Shown here piece after piece: positions 16,625 through 24,280 of a DNA stretch of 64,000 nucleotides. Under the pieces are notes generated by a model, which worked only from the letters and a program-made list of their open reading frames with translations, was not told where the DNA came from and made no database searches. The stretch covers positions 186,001 through 250,000 of the forward strand of contig NZ_FXXL01000003.1 in assembly GCF_900184685.1 (NCBI RefSeq). Direction: 5' to 3'. Position 1 is the stretch's first letter; every line of letters begins with the position of its first letter. The position numbers and the translations under genes were made by a program. The DNA is from Butyricimonas sp. Marseille-P3923 (GTDB taxonomy: Bacteria > Bacteroidota > Bacteroidia > Bacteroidales > Marinifilaceae).

Positions 16625-17431
16625 TTATTCGATTATTTTGTCAAAAAAGTCGGAGTATGCATCGATATAGCATTGCTCCCCGGGGTACTCCAAGGTCGGT
16701 TTCTTCAATTCGCTGGCGAAAGTACGAAGTTCGTCATCCACGTCCTTGTGATTAAAGATGATGCCATCCGCGTATTGGAATGCCAATTTGTTGATATTCG
16801 TGTGTGTCGGATCTTTTAACAGTGCCAAGTCTTTGCGCGCAACACCTTCCGTTATAGCTTTCTCCTCGAATTTGCTATCCAATTTCCCCTCGAATCTATC
16901 GTTGTAAGTGGAGAACACCACTTTTGTTTTGGAGAATACCGGGTCATCATGGTACTCTTTTTTGAGGTAAAGCGGAATCAACGCGGTAAACCATCCCTGA
17001 CAATAGATCAAGTCCGGCGCCCATCTTAGTTTGCGTACCGTTTCGAAAACACCCCGTGCGAAAAATATCGAACGTTCGTCGTTATCGGGAAAAAATGTTC
17101 CGTCTTCATCGGCGATCGTGTGTTTGCGTTGAAAATAATCTTCGTTGTCAATGAAATACACCTGCATTCTAGCAGATTGTATGGATGCAACCTTGATAAT
17201 CAAAGGATGGTCAGTGTCATTGATAATCAAATTCATCCCGGATAACCGGATGACCTCGTGCAATTGATTGCGTCTTTCATTGATACAGCCGTAACGCGGC
17301 ATGAACGTTCTGATTTCTTTACCTTTTTCTTGAATCCCCTGAGGTAAATATCTTCCGATATTAGCCATTTCGGAATCAGGAAGATAAGGTACAATCTCTT
17401 GAGATATAAATAAAACTCTTTTTTTAGCCAT
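16625..17431 (-). CDS. Short GT5 glycogen/starch synthase-like protein
   Basis: Resembles only the N-terminal half of glycogen synthase (VLFISQEIVPYLPDSEMANI, TFMPRYGCINERRNQLHEV, YCQGWFTALIPLYLK). At 268 aa it lacks the C-terminal Rossmann domain of a complete GT-B synthase, and the usual KTGGL substrate-binding motif is absent (DSEMANIGRYLP stands in that region). Similar short proteins occur widely in Bacteroidetes, so this is a conserved form rather than a fresh truncation. ATG 17431 is chosen because the family motif starts there. Catalytic activity is doubtful. Confidence 0.85.
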   Translation of the reverse strand: MAKKRVLFISQEIVPYLPDSEMANIGRYLPQGIQEKGKEIRTFMPRYGCINERRNQLHEVIRLSGMNLIINDTDHPLIIKVASIQSARMQVYFIDNEDYFQRKHTIADEDGTFFPDNDERSIFFARGVFETVRKLRWAPDLIYCQGWFTALIPLYLKKEYHDDPVFSKTKVVFSTYNDRFEGKLDSKFEEKAITEGVARKDLALLKDPTHTNINKLAFQYADGIIFNHKDVDDELRTFASELKKPTLEYPGEQCYIDAYSDFFDKIIE

Positions 17432-17642
17432 AACTACTACTTTTCCCAAAAACCTTACAAAGATAGGCAATTCCGATTAGAATTCAAAACTTCGAGGTAA
17501 TAAACCTCTCTCAAAATAAACCACTTGAAATTCTAAAATGACTCCTTTCAAGGATTTTCATGCAAAATATTTTGCTTTTATCTTAGATTTATATAACATT
17601 GCGGAACTCTTTTTAGCCTGTAAATTAGGGGAAGACTTGACT

Positions 17643-17993
17643 ATGGCTTGGCATAATGAATTTGGAAAGTTGGGAGAAGATAAGGTGTATCTTTATCTGT
17701 TAGATCTGGGATATACTGTTTTGGAACGTAATTGGCGAATCGGACGTCGGGAATTGGATTTCGTGTGTTTGGACGGAGAGATGCTTGTCGTGGTCGAGGT
17801 GAAAACCCGGACGAGCGAAGAGGTGGATATTTTCGAGTTGTTGGATTACAAGAAAAAGCAAAGTCTGCAAGCTGCCGGGGCTGCTTATCTCACGAAAAAG
17901 AATATACATCGGGAAATACGTTTCGACCTCGTGATTGTCACGGGTTCCAATATGCGTATCAAGTACGTGCGTGAAGCTATTGATTTGTTTTAG
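17643..17993 (+). CDS. YraN / UPF0102 family nuclease-fold protein
   Basis: The 116-residue protein has the restriction-endonuclease-like fold signature of the family: GEDKVYLYL, an Asp in GRRELDFVC, and VVEVKTR, together giving the Asp and ExK of a metal-dependent nuclease site. Biological function is unsettled. I place the start at ATG 17643 (MAWHNEFGK), the family's usual beginning; the frame is open 35 residues further upstream but that part looks non-coding. Confidence 0.9.
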   Translation: MAWHNEFGKLGEDKVYLYLLDLGYTVLERNWRIGRRELDFVCLDGEMLVVVEVKTRTSEEVDIFELLDYKKKQSLQAAGAAYLTKKNIHREIRFDLVIVTGSNMRIKYVREAIDLF

Positions 17994-18307
17994 AAAGAAC
18001 CGGGTGGCTTCTGTCGTGTGTGTGGTGTGGTAGGAATATGAATGCCACCCGGCATAAGAAAAGTGTCAATAGGGATACTAGAGGTATATCAAAAATTGTG
18101 CTAGAAATCGAGAATCATTGGATAAATCTTGATAATTTAGGGAATTAATTCAAAATTTACAAAACCGAAAGGAAAAGCTGACACCTAGGGTTTGTAAGGG
18201 TGACAGCGTCCATGAGGTTGCGGAAATGTTTTTTTCACCGACCTCTTCTCTTGTAAAGCTGTCCGGAAATGATTACTTTTGGAGAGTTAAATCTAAAAAA
18301 AGAGAGT
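17994..18307. other. Gap between yraN-like and osmC-like genes
   Basis: Two inverted repeats are visible: CCGGGTGGC (18000-18008) with GCCACCCGG (18044-18052), and GCTGACACC with GGGTGACAGC (about 18177-18207, one mismatch). Neither has a T-tract. The rest is A/T-rich leader for the osmC-like gene; no known riboswitch recognised. Confidence 0.5.
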
Positions 18308-18715
18308 ATGGCAACAGTAAAAGCAAAATATTTAGGAGGTTTACGCGTGGAATGCACGCATTTACAGAGTGGTACGACGATCATCACGGATGCGCCGACG
18401 GATAATAACGGTAAGGGGGAGGCTTTTTCTCCGACCGATTTGTGTTCTACTTCTTTGGCGGCCTGTGCCATGACAATCATGGGAATTTATGCCCAAAATA
18501 ACGGAATCGACCTGACAGGAACTGACATCGAGATCACCAAGAAGATGGCTGCAGAGCCTCGCCGTATAGCGGAGATTGATGTGATCTTTAATTTCCCGGC
18601 GAACGGGTATACCGAGAAAGAGAAAAAGATTCTGGAACGTGTGGCGCATACTTGTCCCGTGCATTTGAGTTTGCATCCCGATGTGAAACAAAACATCGTG
18701 TTTAATTGGCAGTAA
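18308..18715 (+). CDS. OsmC family protein
   Basis: OsmC/Ohr-fold proteins reduce organic hydroperoxides with two redox cysteines. Both expected Cys regions are present: SPTDLCSTSLAACAMTIMG and HTCPVHLSL. Length 135 aa from ATG 18308 is normal, and GAGAG just before it serves as ribosome-binding site. The stop overlaps the next ATG by one base (TAATG), so the following SDR gene is probably co-translated. Substrate is not known. Confidence 0.9.
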   Translation: MATVKAKYLGGLRVECTHLQSGTTIITDAPTDNNGKGEAFSPTDLCSTSLAACAMTIMGIYAQNNGIDLTGTDIEITKKMAAEPRRIAEIDVIFNFPANGYTEKEKKILERVAHTCPVHLSLHPDVKQNIVFNWQ

Positions 18716-19707
18716 TGGTAACCGGGGCTACCGGGTTATTGGGTAGCCATTTGTTGTGTCATCTGGCTCGTTCGGGCGAGAAAATCATAGCATTAAAAAG
18801 AAAAGAGAGTCGTGTCGAGGAGACAATGGCTCTCTTTTCTCGTTATTTCTCATCCCCGGAAGAAGCTGTTTCTCGTGTAACATGGGTAGAGGGTGACGTG
18901 TTGGATGGGGAATCCATCTCCCCGTACGGGGAGAAAGTCCACACGGTGTACCACTGCGCGGCGATGGTTTCTTTTAACGGGAGCGACCGGGATACTCTGT
19001 TGCAGACGAATATCCGGGGAACAGAGAATATATGTTCCCTTTGCCTACAACATCGCGTGCGGCTCTGTTTCGTGAGTTCTATTGCCGCCTTGGGGGATGC
19101 TCCTGACGAGAGTGTCATTATTGACGAGGATACACCCGAAATCCCCGGCTCTGTTCATTCGCTTTATTCGGGTAGTAAGGGAGCGTCCGAGAAGATCGTG
19201 TGGGATTACGTGCGGAAAGGGATGGAGGCTGTCATTGTCAACCCGGCGATTATTCTGGGTACCGGACTTCGGGGACGTAGTAGTGCCAAGTTGTTCGAGC
19301 AAGCCCGGAAAGGAATGCCTTTTTACACCGATGGGGTGAACGGTTACGTGGATGTGAGGGATGTTTGCGAGGTAATGATTCGTTTGGTAAATATTTCTTC
19401 CATCCGGGGAGAACGGTTCGTGCTTTGCGGTGGAAATTATTCTTACAAGGAGTTGTTTGCCGTGATAGCCCGTGCCGCGGGGAAACGACCGCCATATATA
19501 CGGATGGCGCCTTGGATGACTTCTTTAGCTTGGCGTTTGCTCGCTTTCTTTTCCTTGTTTACAGGAAAGAAATCGGCTTTTACACGTGAAACCGCCCGTT
19601 CCTCTCAAAATAAATCCCGTTATTCCAGTGCCAAATTGTTGAAAACGTTACCTGATTTCCGTTTTCATACCTTGGAGGAAACGGCTCGATTCTTTATTCA
19701 TTTGTGA
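18715..19707 (+). CDS. NAD(P)-dependent epimerase/reductase (extended SDR)
   Basis: An extended short-chain dehydrogenase with the Rossmann motif VTGATGLLGSH at the N-terminus, a VEGDVLD segment and the catalytic YSGSK (YxxxK). It is nearest in type to dihydroflavonol-4-reductase-like proteins, which act on varied carbonyl or sugar-nucleotide substrates; the substrate is unknown. The ATG at 18715 overlaps the osmC-like stop by one base, so the two form an operon. Confidence 0.88.
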   Translation: MVTGATGLLGSHLLCHLARSGEKIIALKRKESRVEETMALFSRYFSSPEEAVSRVTWVEGDVLDGESISPYGEKVHTVYHCAAMVSFNGSDRDTLLQTNIRGTENICSLCLQHRVRLCFVSSIAALGDAPDESVIIDEDTPEIPGSVHSLYSGSKGASEKIVWDYVRKGMEAVIVNPAIILGTGLRGRSSAKLFEQARKGMPFYTDGVNGYVDVRDVCEVMIRLVNISSIRGERFVLCGGNYSYKELFAVIARAAGKRPPYIRMAPWMTSLAWRLLAFFSLFTGKKSAFTRETARSSQNKSRYSSAKLLKTLPDFRFHTLEETARFFIHL

Positions 19708-19771
19708 GAGTTGTTTTTATTCTATAAGTTGAAAGGGAGTGTAGCCGTGGAGAAGCATTAGTTGAACCGGG

Positions 19772-19885
19772 GTAATAATCTCTCACGGTCGTGTATGCTA
19801 CATTTCCGCTTTTATGTTGCTATAATCTTTTATATAGTAACATAAGAGTACAAACGGAGGAAACACGAACGTGGGAGATTATTAC
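19772..19885. repeat. 114-bp imperfect palindrome
   Basis: Two 53-nt arms, GTAATAATCTC...TTGCTATA and TATAGTAA...GATTATTAC, align end to end without gaps with roughly 40 of 53 positions complementary, around an 8-nt centre. No obvious target-site duplication. Confidence 0.8.
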
Positions 19886-19961
19886 GGTTACTTTTCTTGG
19901 GATTTACCATGGGTGTAGAGCGAGATAAGGGGGGATAGAGTTATTCCTATGGTTATTCTCG

Positions 19962-20099
19962 GGTTATCCTACCGTAATCCTACCTCAACTTCGATATAAC
20001 ACGGAATCATTCTCGTTACATGACCGACGGCACTGGGTGGTGTTCGGGCGGGTATTCGATATAGCTCCGAGGGTGAGATAGGATTACGGTAGGATAACC
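19962..20099. repeat. 26-bp inverted repeat pair flanking 86 bp
   Basis: Arms 19962-19987 and 20074-20099 match in 25 of 26 positions (GGTTATCCTACCGTAATCCT plus TATCTCA or the TACCTCA variant). Upstream of a SusC/D-type locus this layout resembles a phase-variable invertible segment; it could also be a stem-loop. Confidence 0.75.
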
Positions 20100-20234
20100 T
20101 TGGGTTCATGGTAGGATTGTATATTCATTGAAAATGAACCTTTTGCCGCTAAGAACGTATTTTTTGAAAAAAAATATGACTTACATTACCCCCTTTTGGT
20201 AGATTTAAGTGTATTAGGAGTATAAAATCACACT

Positions 20235-21440
20235 ATGATGAGTAAAGTAACTGACAAGTCGTTTAAAATATCATTTTCTATCGCCCGTGTAATCAGCGGG
20301 GAAGCCACTGTCGCGGAGCGAAGAACGGTAGATGAATGGCTTGTGGTTTCGGAGGAGAACAAGCGGTTGTTTGAACGATTGCAGGATGAGAAAGAATTAG
20401 TACGTAAGATTGAATTGTATCGGACGATTGATAAACGTATGGCTTTTAAGGAGTTTTTGCGAGAAAAGGAGAGAATGGAAAAAGTTCGCCGACAACGCCG
20501 GATAAACAGAATTTTCCGGTATGCAGCCATATTGCTTATTCCTTTGTTGGTTGGGGGTATATATATGCTGCAACAGAGCTTTTCCGGTGATGAGGTTATG
20601 CAGGTGGCATCGGCTATTGCCCACGGGGACAAGAGAGCCGTGTTGCGTTTGTCGGATGGTAGCGCGATAGAGTTGGGAAAAGACAACGTGGTATTAAGTG
20701 AGCGGAATGGTACGATGATATCCAACCGGAATAGCGGGGAATTGGTGTATCAAGGTACGACCGGGGGAGAGGATGCAAAAGTCATTTATAATACATTGGA
20801 AATTCCGGCTAACGGGGAGTTTTTCATGCAGTTGGCGGATGGTTCCAAGGTATGGTTAGGGGCTTGCTCCAAGCTTAAATATCCGGTGGCGTTTAACGGA
20901 AAAACGAGAGAGATTTATCTGGAAGGAGAAGCATTCTTCGAGGTGGCGAAGAATCCGGATAAACCGTTTATCGTGAAAACTAAAGGTTTTGGGGTGAGGG
21001 CATTAGGAACCTCGTTTAACGTGATGAGTTACATGGATGAAACTTTCGCCCATACCACGTTGAAGACCGGAAAGGTGGAGGTGACAACACGGGAGCAGGA
21101 AAAGGTGGTTCTAACCCCGGGACAACAGGCGTATTACTCGGAACATGGAGTAAACGTGAGAGAGGTGGACGTGGAGGTTTATATAGCATGGATGGGGAAT
21201 ACGTTCAAGTTTGACAAAGAGAATATTGATGTGATCCTGCGAAAGATAGCTCGTTGGTATAATGTACATATATTTTATATGAACGAGAATTTGAAGAACT
21301 ATCATTTTAAAGGAACACTTCCCAAGTACACGGATATACATGATGTGCTTGAATTATTGGAACAGACAACAAATATAAAATTTGAGATAAAGGGAAATAC
21401 TGTAATAGTGATGCAAGATTTGACAAGATCGAATCACTAG
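20235..21440 (+). CDS. FecR-type anti-sigma factor
   Basis: A single-pass inner-membrane protein that holds an ECF sigma factor and releases it when a TonB-dependent receptor is occupied. The cytoplasmic N-terminal part (1-88) is followed by one transmembrane helix (AAILLIPLLVGGIYML, about 93-108), the FecR domain (about 185-285, with LEGEAFFEVAKNPDKPFIV) and a C-terminal DUF4974 domain (about 318-390). Length 401 aa is typical. It heads the protease and SusC/D genes, and the STN domain of that SusC is its expected partner. The sigma gene is not adjacent; the candidate is at 36802-37380. Confidence 0.94.
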   Translation: MMSKVTDKSFKISFSIARVISGEATVAERRTVDEWLVVSEENKRLFERLQDEKELVRKIELYRTIDKRMAFKEFLREKERMEKVRRQRRINRIFRYAAILLIPLLVGGIYMLQQSFSGDEVMQVASAIAHGDKRAVLRLSDGSAIELGKDNVVLSERNGTMISNRNSGELVYQGTTGGEDAKVIYNTLEIPANGEFFMQLADGSKVWLGACSKLKYPVAFNGKTREIYLEGEAFFEVAKNPDKPFIVKTKGFGVRALGTSFNVMSYMDETFAHTTLKTGKVEVTTREQEKVVLTPGQQAYYSEHGVNVREVDVEVYIAWMGNTFKFDKENIDVILRKIARWYNVHIFYMNENLKNYHFKGTLPKYTDIHDVLELLEQTTNIKFEIKGNTVIVMQDLTRSNH

Positions 21441-21564
21441 TGTGCCAAAGGTATTTTTCCAGCTTGTCAGGTGTGAGTTTATAAGATTTGCAAAAGTATT
21501 GTTATGTGCATCGGGTAAATAATTTGCTCGTTGTGAGGATATTGTATGTATTATTTTAAAATTA

Positions 21565-24249
21565 ATGATGATTATTATGAGACGAACTTTTTTGTTTTTT
21601 GTTACTTGTCTTGTTGTGCTTTCCGCGGCAGAACCGCTTAGCGCCGGAACGAGGAAGAAGAAAAAGGTAGAGGAGAAAAAGGTAACCCCTTACGAGAAAC
21701 TGTTCCAAGGCAAGAAGGTGGAAACAGTGAAAGGGATGGTTACATTGCACAAGATGGACGGGAAGGTCTATTTTGAATTTCCATTAAACTTGATGGGGCG
21801 GGATATGTTGTTGGGTTCCACCGTTTCGGAGATTAGTGATAACGGGAATGTATTGGTGGGACAGAAGGTGAAACAACCCTTACATATAAAGTTTACACTT
21901 CGCGATAGTACGGTGGAATTGAGGGAAGTGACCAATAGAGCTCGTCGTCAAATATTCACGGATTACGAGGAAGAAGGTGTTCTTGCTGCCTTGGCACAGG
22001 GAGTGGGATGTCCGGTGATGCAGGGATTTAAAGTGAAAGCGTATAACGCGGATAGTACTGCCGTTGTGTTTGAGATGACTGATTTTCTGGTGAGCGACAA
22101 CAAGCGGCTTGATCCTTTTGATCCGAACGGGAAGAAGACTATGTACGGGGCATGCGCCCGTCGGGCTTCTTTTAAAAAGAACCTGTCGTATGTCGATCAG
22201 TTGAAATCGTTCGAGGACAATATGTCGATTACCTCTTGTCTGAGTTACACGCAGGATTTGTTGTACATGGGAATCGTGATGATTGCTTATCAAGAACCCG
22301 TGCGGATAAAAGTGAACCGTTCTTTTGTTCTTTTGCCGGAAGAACCTGTTATGCATGCCCGTATGGCGGATCCCCGGATTGGTTATTTCACTTCATCCAA
22401 AGAGAAATTGACTCGGTACGCGGATGAGGTGCAGATTCTGACTTACGCCAATAAATGGGATATTCGTCCGAAAGACGTGGAGGCGTATAAAAGAGGGGAG
22501 TTGGTGGAACCGGTGAAACAGATCGTGTTCTACGTGGATGACAAATTCCCGGAAGCATGGAAGAAACCGGTAAAAGAGGGCGTGTTGGAATGGAACAAAG
22601 CGTTCGAGAAGATCGGTTTTAAAAACGTGATGGTGGCGAAAGATTTCCCGAAAGATGATCCTGAGTTTGATCCTGCCAACTTAAAATATAACTGTGTTTA
22701 TTATGCGCCTATCGGTATCGCCAATGCTATGGGCCCCTCTTGGGTAGATCCCCGGAATAGTGAGATTATTCAAGCTTCGGTGTTCATTTATCATGATGTG
22801 ATCCAGTTGGTGAATGATATGCGTTTCGTGCAGACTTCGCAAGTGGATCCCCGTGTACGCACGACAAAATTACCGGAAGATGTGTTGGAAGAGAGTATGC
22901 GTTATATTGTGGCGCACGAGGTTGGGCACTGCCTCGGTTTGATGCACAATATGGCTTCGTCGGCTTCAATCCCGGTAGAGAAATATCGTGATAAAGAGTT
23001 TATGGAGAAATACGGGACGACGCCTTCCATTATGGACTATGCCCGTTTTAATTATATTGCTCAGCCCGAAGACAAAGGGGTGAAATTAACTCCGCCTCGT
23101 TTGGGTGTATATGATTTCTACGCAATAGACTGGGGATATCGTTTCTTCCCGGATGCCAAGAGTACGGAAGAGGAAGTTCCTCACTTGAACAAAATTATCG
23201 AGGATAAGATTGGTGACCCGATGTATCGTTACGGGAAACAACAAATTTATTACGGGGTATTTGACCCGACTTCCTTGACGGAAGATTTGGGTGACGATGC
23301 AGTGAAAGCCGGGGAATACGGTATCAAGAACTTAAAATATATCATGAGTCATTTGAACGAGTGGCTGGATGGACAGGATGCGGATTATAGTTATCGATTC
23401 CATATTTATCAGGCAATAGCTTCTCAATATATGCGTTATTTGTATAACGTGAATATGAATATCGGGGGATTCTATATCAATGAGCATATGGTCGGTGATC
23501 CTTACGCCACGTCTGCCATTGTCCCGAAAGAGATGCAGAAACGTTCGGCACAGTTCCTGTTTGAACAATTGAAAGACATGGATTGGATTGATAACATCGA
23601 CGTGGTGAAGAATTTGCCGCTGGACGGATCGACAGCCCGGTTGATGCTGAAAAATCTAGCCGGTTCGCTATTGAACACGAAACGTTTGTCGCTGGCAGTT
23701 TATCGGGATAAAGATGCTTATTCGCCGGAAGAATATCTGACGGATTTATACGAGAGTATCTGGGCTTCCGCGATAAAGGGAACGAATCCCACGGAATGTG
23801 AGCGTATCCTGCAAACCGAAGTGTTGAAGAATTTAATTAAAGGGGCAGATCCTCTCACTCCCAGAGGTGAAGTGGATGAATTGCTTGCGGCCGAGATGAA
23901 TCGGGATGTACATGCTTTGTCACCTCGTGCGGATTTACCCGTGTATCAACAAATGGAATTGTTTGATCATTTGAGAGATATGCCGGTTGTTTCAGGTAAT
24001 TTCCAAGGCGATATGTTGGATTACTATCATTCATTGAATCAGATGAATGAATTGAACGAGCGTGCCGGGTTTGACTATATTTATTATGTATTCAACACGT
24101 CGACGAATAACAATAACTATTTGTATTATCAATTATTGACAAAAGTGAAAGCCGTGATGGAAAAAAGGAAAAACAGTGGCTCGTATGAAACTCGTGCGCA
24201 CTATACTTATTTGCTTTCTATCGTGGAGGATTTTATGAAGTCAAAATAA
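21565..24249 (+). CDS. Zinc-dependent metalloprotease 1 (metzincin-like, DUF5117/5118/4953 type)
   Basis: A predicted secreted or periplasmic metallopeptidase: a signal peptide at the N-terminus (FLFFVTCLVVLS), then a basic linker, an N-terminal domain (about 40-270) and the protease domain with the full zinc site HEVGHCLGLMH (about 451-461) and a Met-turn-like SIMDYARFNY near 488. Length 894 aa. The start could be the fifth codon (MRRTF), which gives a better signal peptide. It is the first of three tandem paralogues between fecR and susC, so it probably trims peptide or protein substrates for the transporter. Confidence 0.88.
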   Translation: MMIIMRRTFLFFVTCLVVLSAAEPLSAGTRKKKKVEEKKVTPYEKLFQGKKVETVKGMVTLHKMDGKVYFEFPLNLMGRDMLLGSTVSEISDNGNVLVGQKVKQPLHIKFTLRDSTVELREVTNRARRQIFTDYEEEGVLAALAQGVGCPVMQGFKVKAYNADSTAVVFEMTDFLVSDNKRLDPFDPNGKKTMYGACARRASFKKNLSYVDQLKSFEDNMSITSCLSYTQDLLYMGIVMIAYQEPVRIKVNRSFVLLPEEPVMHARMADPRIGYFTSSKEKLTRYADEVQILTYANKWDIRPKDVEAYKRGELVEPVKQIVFYVDDKFPEAWKKPVKEGVLEWNKAFEKIGFKNVMVAKDFPKDDPEFDPANLKYNCVYYAPIGIANAMGPSWVDPRNSEIIQASVFIYHDVIQLVNDMRFVQTSQVDPRVRTTKLPEDVLEESMRYIVAHEVGHCLGLMHNMASSASIPVEKYRDKEFMEKYGTTPSIMDYARFNYIAQPEDKGVKLTPPRLGVYDFYAIDWGYRFFPDAKSTEEEVPHLNKIIEDKIGDPMYRYGKQQIYYGVFDPTSLTEDLGDDAVKAGEYGIKNLKYIMSHLNEWLDGQDADYSYRFHIYQAIASQYMRYLYNVNMNIGGFYINEHMVGDPYATSAIVPKEMQKRSAQFLFEQLKDMDWIDNIDVVKNLPLDGSTARLMLKNLAGSLLNTKRLSLAVYRDKDAYSPEEYLTDLYESIWASAIKGTNPTECERILQTEVLKNLIKGADPLTPRGEVDELLAAEMNRDVHALSPRADLPVYQQMELFDHLRDMPVVSGNFQGDMLDYYHSLNQMNELNERAGFDYIYYVFNTSTNNNNYLYYQLLTKVKAVMEKRKNSGSYETRAHYTYLLSIVEDFMKSK

Positions 24250-24280
24250 ATAGGGTGATTAATACTTTAAGTGTTTGAAG

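Larger units (their letters stand above)
19708..20234. other. Gap upstream of fecR with two large inverted repeats
   Basis: No gene seen in 527 bp. It holds a 114-bp imperfect palindrome (19772-19885) and a 26-bp inverted repeat pair around an 86-bp segment (19962-20099), then an A/T-rich leader directly before fecR. The sigma gene that usually precedes fecR is not here. Confidence 0.7.

Noticed and set aside
19772-20099. Insertion sequence or transposon
   Set aside because: No transposase ORF and no clear target-site duplications around either inverted repeat.
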